A stretch of 64,000 bases of DNA from Bog-756 sp049517675 (GCA_049517675.1 JBEKRV010000013.1:1-64000); one strand, 5' to 3'. Counted from the stretch's first letter, positions 25,056-33,266 are shown. Program-made: numbers and translations. The notes: generated by a model not told the origin, from the letters alone.

Positions 25056-26288
25056 GTGAGCGCGCGCTCGTACCTCTCGATCGGTGACGTGCTCACCCTC
25101 CTCCGCCAGGAATTCCCCGACGTGACCATCTCGAAGATCCGCTTCCTGGAGAGCCAGGGACTGGTCAATCCGGAACGGACCCCGTCGGGGTACCGCAAGT
25201 TCTACGAGCACGACGTCGAGCGCCTGCGGTGGGTGCTCCGCCAGCAGCGCGAGCACTTCCTGCCGCTCAAGGTGATCAAGGACCGCCTCGACGAGGACGC
25301 CAACGGCGCGGTGGAGGGCTCCGCCCGCCCCGCCGCCAAATCGCCGGCCGTGGCGGTGGTGGCCCCGGCGGCCGTCGATCCCGGTGCGGGCGAACCGGTA
25401 CTGGTCGGTCAGCGGGCGCGGTCGGGCGCGCGGGCCGTGGAGGCCGCGGGTGCCCCCGCCGAGCCGTCTTCGGGGCTCCCCGGGATCGAGGCGGGAGCAC
25501 CCCGTGATCCGACCGGGACGATCTCCGGGGATCACGGGGCGACACCACCCGCCGACTCCGCCGGACCCACCCCGGTCGGTCGAGGCCCCCGCGGCGGCGC
25601 GGCGACCCCGGCCGCCCCGGCCGCCCCGGCCGCCCCGGCGACGAGGACTGCCGCCGCCGGCCCCGACGGCGCGGCCGCTCCGGCGGGTGCCCGCTCCTCG
25701 GGCAACGGGTCGGGCGGCACCGGCCCCGCGGGCGGGCGCGCCGATCCGCCGCCGTCCAAACCGGCGTCGCGGGCCGCCCGGGTCGCCGCCAACCGGGCCG
25801 GTCCGGCCGCCCCGGCCGGGTCGGTGCCGCCCGTACCTGCCGCGACGTCCACCGACGCTCCCGCCGGGACCGCCGGGGCCGTCGAATCCATGCTGTCGGG
25901 GACGGGCGGCGCCAGCCTCACCAGGGAGGAGCTCGTGGCGGCGAGCGGGCTCTCCGACGAGTACGTGCGTCAGCTCGAGGAGTTCGGGCTCATCACCGCC
26001 ACGACGATCGGCGGGGCCCCGTTCTTCGACGAGGAGGCCCTCACCGTGGCGAACGTGGCCGCCAAGCTGTCCGCGTTCGGCATCGAGGCCCGGCACCTGC
26101 GCCTCTACAAGAACGCCGCCGACCGCGAGGCCGGTTTCATCGAGCAGATCGTCATCCCCATGGTGCGCCAGCGCAACCCGGAGGCCCGGGCCCGGGCCGT
26201 CCACACGGCGGACGACCTGGCCCGGCTCGGCCAGCAGCTCAAGGCGTCGCTCCTGCGGAGCGCGCTGCGCGAGCTGCTGAGCAGTTGA
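25056..26288 (+). CDS. MerR-family regulator (FtsR/Rv1828-like) with long disordered linker
   Basis: 410 aa. Residues about 5-80 form a MerR winged helix (YLSIGDVLTLLRQEFPDVTISKIRFLESQGLVNPERTPSGYRKFYEHDVERLRWV). Residues about 95-280 are Ala/Pro/Gly-rich and include tandem AAP units from a gccgccccg repeat. Residues about 285-400 form a second helix-turn-helix-like domain (SLTREELVAASGLSDEYVRQLEEFGLIT ... FFDEEALTVANVAAKLSAFGIEARHLRLYK). Rv1828/FtsR has the same two-domain layout and activates ftsZ in corynebacteria; the linker here is far longer. GTG 25056 is likelier than GTG 25026, which overlaps the FHA gene. Confidence 0.87.
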   Translation: MSARSYLSIGDVLTLLRQEFPDVTISKIRFLESQGLVNPERTPSGYRKFYEHDVERLRWVLRQQREHFLPLKVIKDRLDEDANGAVEGSARPAAKSPAVAVVAPAAVDPGAGEPVLVGQRARSGARAVEAAGAPAEPSSGLPGIEAGAPRDPTGTISGDHGATPPADSAGPTPVGRGPRGGAATPAAPAAPAAPATRTAAAGPDGAAAPAGARSSGNGSGGTGPAGGRADPPPSKPASRAARVAANRAGPAAPAGSVPPVPAATSTDAPAGTAGAVESMLSGTGGASLTREELVAASGLSDEYVRQLEEFGLITATTIGGAPFFDEEALTVANVAAKLSAFGIEARHLRLYKNAADREAGFIEQIVIPMVRQRNPEARARAVHTADDLARLGQQLKASLLRSALRELLSS

Positions 26289-26362
26289 CCCCGTCCCCGC
26301 CATCCGTCGGCGGACGGCGCACGGGTCGACGGGGTGCCGACACGGTCGGCGTCGCCGCCGAG

Positions 26363-26368
26363 TAGGTT
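26363..26368 (+). promoter_or_regulatory. -10 element TAGGTT of a leaderless promoter
   Basis: TAGGTT is 6 nt from the ATG at 26375. Confidence 0.7.
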
Positions 26369-26374
26369 TGGGGC

Positions 26375-26905
26375 ATGGTCGAGGTGCGGCTCCGGGCAGT
26401 TCGGGTGGATCTCCAGTCGAACACGCCGGTCCTCCTGCTCCAGGAGTCCGACGGGCTGGGGCGGACGCTGCCGATCTTCATCGGCGCCCCCGAGGCGACG
26501 GCAATCGCCTTCGCGCTCCAGGGCATGGACACGCCACGACCGATGACCCACGACCTGATCCGGGACCTCCTCGAGGCCCTCGGGTCCGACGTGCTCCGGG
26601 TCGTGGTGACCGAGCTCCGCTCCAGCACCTACTACGCCGAGATCGTGCTCGCCCAGGGCGGGGGTGAGCTCCCGGTGTCGTCCCGCCCGTCGGACGCGGT
26701 GGCAGTCGCCGTGCGCACCGGGGCCCCGCTCTTCGTGGCCGACGACCTCATGGACGCGGAGGGCATCATGCTGGCCGTCGACGAGGAGGACGAGGACGGG
26801 GAGTCCGACGACGAACCCGTCGAGGAGGGCGGCAATCCCGAGGAGATCGTTGGCGAGTTCCGCAGCTTCCTCGACAACATCCGCCCCGAGGACTTCTCCT
26901 CCTAG
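26375..26905 (+). CDS. DUF151 / bifunctional nuclease-family protein
   Basis: 176 aa. MVEVRLRAVRVDLQSNTPVLLLQESDGLGRTLPIFIGAPEATAIAFALQG is the DUF151 core, with LPVSSRPSDAVAVAVRTGAPLFVADDLMD in the second half and an acidic tail (DEEDEDGESDDEPVEEGG). Plant relatives (BBD) have nuclease activity; the bacterial role is not settled. It completes the gcvH-FHA-MerR-DUF151 block. It converges with the oxidoreductase gene, whose stop lies 23 bp away. Confidence 0.92.
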   Translation: MVEVRLRAVRVDLQSNTPVLLLQESDGLGRTLPIFIGAPEATAIAFALQGMDTPRPMTHDLIRDLLEALGSDVLRVVVTELRSSTYYAEIVLAQGGGELPVSSRPSDAVAVAVRTGAPLFVADDLMDAEGIMLAVDEEDEDGESDDEPVEEGGNPEEIVGEFRSFLDNIRPEDFSS

Positions 26906-26927
26906 CGCGCAATGGGCCGGTCCCGGG

Positions 26928-27965
26928 TCACGTCCCGGGTCGGACCAGCATCCTGCCCCTCACCCGACCCGCCAGGATGTCGTCGAGGACCGGTTCCAGC
27001 CCGTCGAGACCGACCTCGCCCTCGATCAGGGCGTCGACGGCCTCCGGCGGGAACGACGCCGCCATCTCGACCCAGACCGACCGGCGCTCGGCGATGGGGG
27101 TCTCCACGGTGTCGATGCCGAGCAGCGCGCAGCCGCGCACGATGAAGGGGTAGACCGACGACTCGAACGCGCTTCCGCCGGTGAGTCCGCTGGCCGCGAC
27201 CGCCGCACCGTAGCGGAGGGTGCGGAGCACCGAGGTCAGGGTGGCCCCGCCCACGCAGTCGACGGCCCCGGCCCACCGTTCGGGCCCGAGCGTCCGGTCG
27301 GGCGCCACCACCAGGTCGTCCCGCCCGATGACCTCGGCGGCGCCGAGCCCGACGAGCTGGTCGCGGCCCGAGGGGCGCCCGGTGCTGGCCACGACCTCGT
27401 ACCCGCGCGCCGCGCACAGGGCGACGGCCATGCCGCCCACCCCGCCGGACGCTCCGGTGACCAGCACCGGCCCGGTCCCCGGGCGCAGTCCGTGGTGTTC
27501 GAGCCGGTGGAGCGACAGCGCGGCCGTGAACCCGGCGGTACCGAGCGCGGCCGCCCGTCGTGGGGTCAGTCCGTCCGGAAGGGGGACGACCCACTCCGAC
27601 GGCACCCGGGCGAACCGGGCGAATCCGCCGTGGCGGGCCACACCGAGGCCGTAACCGTGCACGACGACCCGGCTGCCCGGCGCGACGGAACCGGAGCGCG
27701 ACTCGACCACCGTCCCGACGAGGTCGACCCCGGGCACCAGGGGCGATGCCCGGGACACCCGGTTGCCGGGTCGGGTGACCATGCCGTCCTTGTAGTTGAC
27801 GGCGGACCAGTCCACCTCGACGAGCACGTCGCCGGGCGGGAGGTCGGCGAGGGTGAGCGGGGACACCCCGCAGGTGACACGGTCCCCGTCCCGGGTGACG
27901 ACGAACGCCGGGAAGGGGCCGTCCCCGCCGCCGGCGGGTCCGGACGAAGTGGTGGGCGATGGCAT
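26928..27965 (-). CDS. YhdH/AcuI-family medium-chain oxidoreductase (acryloyl-CoA reductase-like)
   Basis: 345 aa. MDR-fold NADPH-dependent enzyme: VDWSAVNYKDGMVTRPGNRVSRASPLVPGVDLVGTV is the YhdH/YhfP signature, PVLVTGASGGVGGMAVALCAARGYEVVASTGR the Rossmann nucleotide site. No zinc cysteines, as expected for the quinone oxidoreductase branch. Characterised AcuI proteins reduce acryloyl-CoA to propionyl-CoA; the present substrate is inferred only at that level. Its ATG sits 21 bp from the divergent peptidase ATG and has its own leaderless -10 on the minus strand. Confidence 0.9.
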   Translation of the reverse strand: MPSPTTSSGPAGGGDGPFPAFVVTRDGDRVTCGVSPLTLADLPPGDVLVEVDWSAVNYKDGMVTRPGNRVSRASPLVPGVDLVGTVVESRSGSVAPGSRVVVHGYGLGVARHGGFARFARVPSEWVVPLPDGLTPRRAAALGTAGFTAALSLHRLEHHGLRPGTGPVLVTGASGGVGGMAVALCAARGYEVVASTGRPSGRDQLVGLGAAEVIGRDDLVVAPDRTLGPERWAGAVDCVGGATLTSVLRTLRYGAAVAASGLTGGSAFESSVYPFIVRGCALLGIDTVETPIAERRSVWVEMAASFPPEAVDALIEGEVGLDGLEPVLDDILAGRVRGRMLVRPGT

Positions 27966-27970
27966 TGCAG

Positions 27971-27979
27971 GTACCGTAC
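27971..27979. promoter_or_regulatory. Overlapping bidirectional -10 elements (gtaccgtac)
   Basis: On the minus strand TACGGT (27978-27973) lies 7 nt from the oxidoreductase ATG at 27965. On the plus strand TACCGT (27972-27977) lies 9 nt from the peptidase ATG at 27987. The two hexamers share five base pairs within an odd-centred palindrome. Confidence 0.6.
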
Positions 27980-27986
27980 AGATTCC

Positions 27987-30020
27987 ATGACGATCGAGGA
28001 CGCGAACGGGGGCGATCCGCTCCGTGGGGAGCCGGTCGGCGCTCCGACCGGAGCCGGATGGTGGCCCTCGCCCTGGTCGGCGGCGCAGGTGGCGGCGGGC
28101 AAGGTCTCCCGCGGGGGGCTCCAGTCCGACGGCGGTTCCGTCTACTGGTGCGAGGGCCGTCCCGCCGAGGGGGGCCGCCAGGTCGTGGTCGGGATCGACC
28201 CGGACGCCGGCCAGGGATCCGGTCCCGTCGACGTGACGCCCCCCGGGGTCAGCGTGCGGAGCCGGGTGCACGAGTACGGCGGGGGATCGGCCACCGTGGT
28301 GGCGGGAACCGTGTTCTACGTGGACCAGGACGACCAGTCGTGGTACCGACTCGACCGGGCGGCGGGCCCGGTCCCCGTCCGACTGGGAGCCGGTGCCGGG
28401 CCCGACGCCCCACGGCCCCGGCACGGCGACGGACGCCTCACCGTCGACGGCCGGTGGCTCGTCTCGGTCGAGGAGCGGGTCGGGGCGACCTCGACGACCC
28501 ATCGGTTGGTGGCGGTGCCGACCGACGGGTCCGGGCCGTCGACGGTCCTGGTCGACGCGGGCGACTTCGTGTCCTCCCCCCGACCGTCCCCCGACGGTCG
28601 GTGGCTGGCCTGGATCACGTGGGACCACCCGGACATGCCGTGGGACGCCTCGAGACTGCTGGTCGCCCCGTTGGACACGTCGGATCGCGGCGTGGCCGTG
28701 GGGGCGCCGATCGTGGTCGCCGGGGGGACCGGGGTCTCGGTGGGCCAACCACGGTGGTGCCGTGACGGGGCCCTCGTGTTCGTGGACGACCGCTCCGGCT
28801 GGTGGCTCCCGTACCGGGTGGCGCCGGGGGCGCCGGACCGCCACCGTCCTGTCGACGCCGTGGCGCTGGTCCAGGTGGACGCCGAATTCCTGTTCCCCGA
28901 CTGGGTGCTCGGGCAGCACACCTTCGACGAGCTGGACGACGGCTCACTGGTGGCCCGCATGGGCGCGCGGGGCCGGGACCGACTGGTCGTGCTGCGACCG
29001 CCGCCATCCGGCCCGGACGCCACCGGATGGTCGGTCGAAGAGGTCGACCAGCCCTGCCGCCGGATATCGGCGGTGACCAGCCCCGACGGTCGTCGCGCGG
29101 TGGTCCTCGGCTCGACGTCCACCGAGGCCCAGGTCGTCCTCGTCGTGGACCTGGTCGGGGGAGCGCCACCCCGGCGTCTGAGTGCGGCACCCGGGGTCGC
29201 CGTGGCCCCCGAACGGGTGGCGAGGGCGACGGCGCGGGTGGCTGCGACCGGTGCCCACGGGGTCCCCGGACTGTTCTTCGCCCCACAGGCGGTGTCCGGG
29301 GTCGGTGACACGGGCGGCCCGCCACCCCTGGTGGTCTTCTGCCACGGAGGACCGACGGCGAGCGCGGATCCGGGCTACGACCCCGTGGTCCAGTTCTTCG
29401 CCAGCCGGGGGATCGCCGTGGCCGTGGTGGACTACCGCGGGAGCACCGGGTACGGCCGTGCCTACCGCCAGCTGCTCCAGGGACGATGGGGCGAGGCCGA
29501 CGTCGACGACTGCGTGACCTACGCCGAATCGCTGGCGGCCGACGGCCTGGTCGACGGGCGGCGGATGGCCATCCGCGGGACGAGCGCCGGTGGGCTCACC
29601 GCCCTGGCCGCGCTGGTCCGGGCCCGGTGCTTCGCCGGCGCGGTCGCCTGGTACGGGGTCACCGACCTGCTGTCGCTGGCCACGGACACCCACGACTTCG
29701 AGTCGCGGTACCTCGACGGCCTGGTCGGCCGGCTGCCGGACGCGGCGGATGCCTACCGCGACCGGTCGCCCGTCCACCACGCCGGCGAGATGGGCGGGAA
29801 GGTGCTCCTCCTGCAGGGATCGGACGACCCGATCGTGCCGCTCGGCCAGGCGCAGGGGTTCGCAGCCGCGCTCGGCGCAGCCGGAGCCGACTGCCGGCTC
29901 GTGGTCTTCGAGGGGGAGTCGCACGGATTCCGCCGGTCCGACACCATCGAAGCGGCCCTGACCGCCGAGCTCGGGTTCTACCGGGAGCTCTTCGCCGGGG
30001 AGGGCGTCGGTGGACGCTGA
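27987..30020 (+). CDS. S9-family (prolyl oligopeptidase-like) peptidase
   Basis: 677 aa, no signal peptide, so probably cytosolic. An N-terminal beta-propeller (residues about 40-400, e.g. SPDGRWLAWITWDHPDMPWD, TSPDGRRAVVLGS) gates a C-terminal alpha/beta hydrolase (about 420-677). The catalytic triad reads as Ser533 in RGTSAGG, Asp614 in GSDDPIVP and His646 in GESHGF; FCHGGPTASADPGY and DYRGSTGYGRAYRQLLQGRWGEADVDD are typical of acylaminoacyl-peptidase/dipeptidyl-peptidase relatives. It should cleave short peptides. It overlaps the next gene by 11 nt. Confidence 0.92.
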   Translation: MTIEDANGGDPLRGEPVGAPTGAGWWPSPWSAAQVAAGKVSRGGLQSDGGSVYWCEGRPAEGGRQVVVGIDPDAGQGSGPVDVTPPGVSVRSRVHEYGGGSATVVAGTVFYVDQDDQSWYRLDRAAGPVPVRLGAGAGPDAPRPRHGDGRLTVDGRWLVSVEERVGATSTTHRLVAVPTDGSGPSTVLVDAGDFVSSPRPSPDGRWLAWITWDHPDMPWDASRLLVAPLDTSDRGVAVGAPIVVAGGTGVSVGQPRWCRDGALVFVDDRSGWWLPYRVAPGAPDRHRPVDAVALVQVDAEFLFPDWVLGQHTFDELDDGSLVARMGARGRDRLVVLRPPPSGPDATGWSVEEVDQPCRRISAVTSPDGRRAVVLGSTSTEAQVVLVVDLVGGAPPRRLSAAPGVAVAPERVARATARVAATGAHGVPGLFFAPQAVSGVGDTGGPPPLVVFCHGGPTASADPGYDPVVQFFASRGIAVAVVDYRGSTGYGRAYRQLLQGRWGEADVDDCVTYAESLAADGLVDGRRMAIRGTSAGGLTALAALVRARCFAGAVAWYGVTDLLSLATDTHDFESRYLDGLVGRLPDAADAYRDRSPVHHAGEMGGKVLLLQGSDDPIVPLGQAQGFAAALGAAGADCRLVVFEGESHGFRRSDTIEAALTAELGFYRELFAGEGVGGR

Positions 30021-31461
30021 CCGCCGGTGGTCGGGGTACCCGGGTCCGTTGCGGTCGTTCCTCGGATGGCTGCGCTCGCTCTCCGTCGAGGGCAGGGACG
30101 CGTTCATGTACGGCGCCTCCGCCGTGTTCGCCGGGGTGACGGCCGTGGCCATGGGGATCCCGCTCTACCGGCAGTGGGGCCAGATGGCGGTCGGGCCCTA
30201 CGCGGCAGCTACCGTGCTCATGGCCGTGGTGGCCTGGCGCCTCGCGGTCCGCGACCGCGCGGGGACCGGTGGGCCGGCGATGTCGCGGCGATGGCGACTG
30301 GTCGCCCGGTTGGCGGCCTTCGCCATCGTGCTGTTCGGTGCCACCGTCGTCCCGCTCGCCATCGAGGTGGTGTGGGCGTCGGAGGGAAACGCCGCACTGC
30401 ACGTCCAGCCCGAGGTCCTGGTCGTGGAACGGGCAGGCATCCGGGCCGCCCACGGCAGGGACCCCTACCAGGTGGTCGACCGGAACGGCCGCATCCTCAT
30501 CCGCCAGAGCGCCATCCCCGTCTACGAGCTCTACTACCCGTACCTGCCGGGGATGGTGGTCTTCGGGTTCTCCAGTGGCAGCAAGGTGGAGGCCCGACTG
30601 ACCGACGCGCGGATCCAGTTCCTCCTGTTCACGGTCGTCGTGACCTGTGTCGCCCTCAGCAGGGTCCGACCGCGCTCCGATGCCGTGGGCAGGTCGCTCC
30701 AGGCACTGACCGTCCTGCCCACGGCGGCGCTCCCCCTGGCCACCGGGGGTGACGACATGCCGGTGGTGGCCCTCATGCTGTTGGGGCTGGTCGCGCTCCA
30801 GCGGCGACGACCCGTGCTGGCCGGTCTCGCACTCGGGGCCGCCAGCACCCTCAAGTTCACGGCCTGGCCGGTCGTCATCCTGGCCGCACTGGCCGCCACG
30901 GACCTCGACCGTCGACGGGCGATGGGCCGGTACGTCCTCGCCGTGCTGGCCGTGGTCGTCCCGGTGGTCGTCCCGGTGGCGCTGCACAACCCGTCGGCAT
31001 TCGTCGACAACGTCGTCCGGTTCCCACTCGGCCTGGCCGGTGTGGCGTCCCCGGCGGCCAGCGCCCTTCCCGGGCACATCCTCGTGTCGGCCTTCCCGCG
31101 CATCCACCGGGCGTACGTGGTCGTGGTCGGTGTCGTGGGCCTCGCCGTCCTCGGTCGGTACCTCTACCGGAAGCCGCCCCGCACCGCTGCGGCGGTGGCC
31201 GCCCTCACCGGTTGGGTGATGCTGGTGGCCGTCCTGGTGGCCCCGGCCACGAGGGTCGGCTACCTGCTCTACCCGATCAACCTGTTCCTGTGGGCCTGGA
31301 TGTTCCGGGGAGCCGCCGATCCGGCCGACGGGGTGCTCCCGGTCGCGGGTGACGGGAGCGACGAGGCTCAGTTGCCGTCGGGCGTCTCGTACACCTCGAC
31401 CGAGTACGGGGTGGTGCCGGCGGACGTGGTGGGGGAGACGACGACGCCGGTCTCCCAGTAG
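30010..31461 (+). CDS. GT87/DUF2029-like polytopic membrane protein (putative glycosyltransferase)
   Basis: 483 aa with about ten hydrophobic segments. VVERAGIRAAHGRDPYQVVDRNGRI, with a DPY after the first segments, YPYLPGMVVFGF, and LALGAASTLKFTAWPVVILAAL (TLKFT...P like the GT87 KxxP region) fit lipid-linked-sugar-dependent mannosyltransferases. Donor and acceptor are unknown. The GTG start overlaps the upstream peptidase end (translational coupling). The last 31 codons are antisense to the final codons of the gene on the other strand, so the hydrophilic tail after about residue 440 is dual-coded. Confidence 0.78.
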   Translation: MDADRRWSGYPGPLRSFLGWLRSLSVEGRDAFMYGASAVFAGVTAVAMGIPLYRQWGQMAVGPYAAATVLMAVVAWRLAVRDRAGTGGPAMSRRWRLVARLAAFAIVLFGATVVPLAIEVVWASEGNAALHVQPEVLVVERAGIRAAHGRDPYQVVDRNGRILIRQSAIPVYELYYPYLPGMVVFGFSSGSKVEARLTDARIQFLLFTVVVTCVALSRVRPRSDAVGRSLQALTVLPTAALPLATGGDDMPVVALMLLGLVALQRRRPVLAGLALGAASTLKFTAWPVVILAALAATDLDRRRAMGRYVLAVLAVVVPVVVPVALHNPSAFVDNVVRFPLGLAGVASPAASALPGHILVSAFPRIHRAYVVVVGVVGLAVLGRYLYRKPPRTAAAVAALTGWVMLVAVLVAPATRVGYLLYPINLFLWAWMFRGAADPADGVLPVAGDGSDEAQLPSGVSYTSTEYGVVPADVVGETTTPVSQ

Positions 31462-32030
31462 AAGCCGTCGCCGCTCCCCTTCTGGGCCAGCACCTCGTTC
31501 GTGCCCGCCGCGGACTGGGCCGCCGGGCCGCTGTAGAGGATCTTCCAGCCGACGTCCTTGAGCAGGAGGGTGTAGGTCTCGCTCACCTGGCTCTGGGCCA
31601 GTCGGCTGTCGAAATCGACGGTGCGGTCGAACTGGGAGGCGTTCTGATCCGAGTCGACGACCCCGGTCACCTTCGACGCCGTCGGCACCCCGAGGTTCCC
31701 GAGGATGTCCGCCGGCGGCTCGTCATTGCTCTCGATGGCCTTCATCTTGACGCCGGCGGGGGAGAGGGCGACGACGGTGCCGTCGGACAGGGTGACCTGG
31801 CGCAGGGTGAACACCGGGTTGGAGCCGCTGCTCAGGGCTGACGCCACCACCCCGCCGACGAGGATGACCACGGCGAGCCCGAGGACGATCAACAGCGGGA
31901 CCCGCAGGGACATCGGCTCGTAGAGCGGGCCGGCCGGGCCGTCCCCGGGCGCTCCCGCGTCGTCCGACGGTTCCGGCCCCCCGGGTGGGCCGGAGCTCCC
32001 GGACGGCGCGGTTTCCGGCGTGGTGACCAT
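31368..32030 (-). CDS. Single-pass membrane-anchored protein of unknown function
   Basis: 220 aa. A proline/glycine-rich N-terminal 40 residues precede one membrane helix (VPLLIVLGLAVVILVGGVVASAL), then an extracytoplasmic domain of about 150 residues (FTLRQVTLSDGTVVALSPAGVKMKAI ... LLLKDVGWKILYSGPAAQSAAGTNEVLAQKGSGDGFYWETGVVVSP). No domain recognised. Start and promoter are clear (TAGCAT 6 nt before ATG). Its last 94 bp overlap tail to tail with the GT87-like gene. Confidence 0.78.
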   Translation of the reverse strand: MVTTPETAPSGSSGPPGGPEPSDDAGAPGDGPAGPLYEPMSLRVPLLIVLGLAVVILVGGVVASALSSGSNPVFTLRQVTLSDGTVVALSPAGVKMKAIESNDEPPADILGNLGVPTASKVTGVVDSDQNASQFDRTVDFDSRLAQSQVSETYTLLLKDVGWKILYSGPAAQSAAGTNEVLAQKGSGDGFYWETGVVVSPTTSAGTTPYSVEVYETPDGN

Positions 32031-32036
32031 TCCCGC

Positions 32037-32042
32037 ATGCTA
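32037..32042 (-). promoter_or_regulatory. -10 element TAGCAT of a leaderless promoter (minus strand)
   Basis: Reads TAGCAT on the minus strand, 6 nt before the ATG at 32030. Confidence 0.7.
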
Positions 32043-32215
32043 CCGGCGGGGGAGGGCGGATCCCGGTGCGCCGTCCGGCACGGAGACGGACCCCCGACGT
32101 CCCGTCCGTCCCCCGCGGAGCGGCCGGGGGATGCCGCGGGAAGGTGATGGAACCACCAGATGTGGTCGGTAGCCCACGGAGCGTGGGGGGAACCGGAAAA
32201 CCTGTTCAACAGATG

Positions 32216-32244
32216 TTTACTTTGCCGTCGCGATACCTCACAAT
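32216..32244 (+). promoter_or_regulatory. Candidate sigma-70-type promoter in an A/T-richer island
   Basis: TTTACT (32216-32221), 17-nt spacer, CACAAT (32239-32244). It lies in the most A/T-rich stretch of the 330-bp gap 32031-32360 and points away from the flanking leftward gene, towards a hairpin-terminated non-coding segment. Confidence 0.4.
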
Positions 32245-32250
32245 GCGCAG

Positions 32251-32377
32251 GTCGGCGACGGCCGTGGGGGGCGTCGCCACGTGCAGGGGTGGGGTGGTCC
32301 AGGTGATCGTCCCACTGCTCGTTGTACCGGGGGATTCCGGGGGAGGCAGAGGCCGGGTCGTCACGACCCGGCCTCTG
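32251..32377 (+). ncRNA. Candidate structured small RNA
   Basis: From the predicted start near 32251 the segment begins with a 7-bp hairpin (ggcgacg 32254-32260 / cgtcgcc 32272-32278) and ends in a 14-bp terminator stem. No open frame with a ribosome-binding site is present. It matches none of the universal RNAs I can recognise (SRP RNA, 6S, tmRNA, RNase P). Based on signals only, with no sequence homology. Confidence 0.3.
32347..32377. terminator. Strong hairpin at the 3' end of thiD, possibly bidirectional
   Basis: A perfect 14-bp stem (cagaggccgggtcg / cgacccggcctctg) with a 3-nt loop tca. On the minus strand that loop is exactly the TGA stop codon of thiD, so one arm is coding. The stem can end the thi operon leftwards and the candidate small RNA rightwards. 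Confidence 0.75.
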
Positions 32378-33266
32378 GCGCGCCCGGGAGGGCACGGGAG
32401 GTCGGACCCGCGGTCCATCCGAACGGATCGAGTGGCCCGTGGCCGCGCCCGAGGTCCCAGCCGGCCGCTCCGACCAGGGCGTCGTGCACGAACCGTGCCG
32501 CCCCCGTCACCGCGTCGGGCACGGCGAAGCCGCGTGCCAGGAAAGAGGCGACGGCCGATGCCAGCGTGCACCCGGTCCCGTGATTGTTGGCGGTGACCAC
32601 CAGGTCGTGCTCGAGCACGACCATGTCGGTCCCGTCGAAGAGCACGTCGGCCACCCGGTCGGGAGCCGGTGACGGACCCGGGTCGTGCACCCCGGGGAGG
32701 TGGCCGCCCTTGACCAGCACCCAGGCCGGTCCGAGACCGTGGATCCGGCGGGCCAGTTCCACCATGGCGTCGACGTCGGTGGCCTCCACGGGCTCGACGC
32801 CGGCCAGGAGCGCCGCCTCCAGGAGATTGGGGGTCACGAGGAGCGCCCGGGGTACCAGGCGGTCGCGGTAGGCGGTGACGGCCGCCTCCTCGAGGAGCCG
32901 GCGCCCCGTCGACGCCACCATGACCGGGTCGACCACCAACGACGGCAGGTCGCCGGCCGATGCCCGTTCGGCCACGAGGAGGACCGTCGACGTGGTGGCC
33001 AGCATGCCGGTCTTGACGGCGGCGACGGCGAAGTCGTCGAGGACGGCGTCGATCTGGGCGCCGACGACGGGGGTCGGCACCGGGTGGACGGCGGTGACCG
33101 CCGCGGTGTTCTGGGCCGTCACCGCGGTCACCACGGTGGTGGCGAACACCCCGAGCGCACTCATGGCCTTCAGGTCGGCCTGGAGGCCCGCACCGGCACC
33201 CGAGTCGGAGCCGGCGATGGTCATGGCCACCGGGGGGGTGGCACCGTCCCGTCGGGCGTCGGTCAC
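32361..33266 (-). CDS. thiD: Hydroxymethylpyrimidine/phosphomethylpyrimidine kinase ThiD
   Basis: 301 aa, ribokinase fold. MTIAGSDSGAGAGLQADLKAMSALG is the substrate-binding N-terminus and DLVVTANNHGTGCTLASAVASFLARG the ATP/anion-hole motif with the catalytic region HGTGC. It phosphorylates HMP and HMP-P to HMP-PP for thiamine phosphate synthesis. The GTG start overlaps the thiG stop (GTGA), so it is translated by coupling. It is the last gene of the operon; its stop codon lies in the loop of the terminator hairpin. Confidence 0.95.
   Translation of the reverse strand: MTDARRDGATPPVAMTIAGSDSGAGAGLQADLKAMSALGVFATTVVTAVTAQNTAAVTAVHPVPTPVVGAQIDAVLDDFAVAAVKTGMLATTSTVLLVAERASAGDLPSLVVDPVMVASTGRRLLEEAAVTAYRDRLVPRALLVTPNLLEAALLAGVEPVEATDVDAMVELARRIHGLGPAWVLVKGGHLPGVHDPGPSPAPDRVADVLFDGTDMVVLEHDLVVTANNHGTGCTLASAVASFLARGFAVPDAVTGAARFVHDALVGAAGWDLGRGHGPLDPFGWTAGPTSRALPGAPEAGS

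Noticed and set aside
32031..32250. SRP, 6S or other housekeeping RNA in the gap before thiD
   Set aside because: No diagnostic core (for example the ggaag/ggaagc SRP loop) is present; only the promoter-hairpin-terminator candidate further right is kept.
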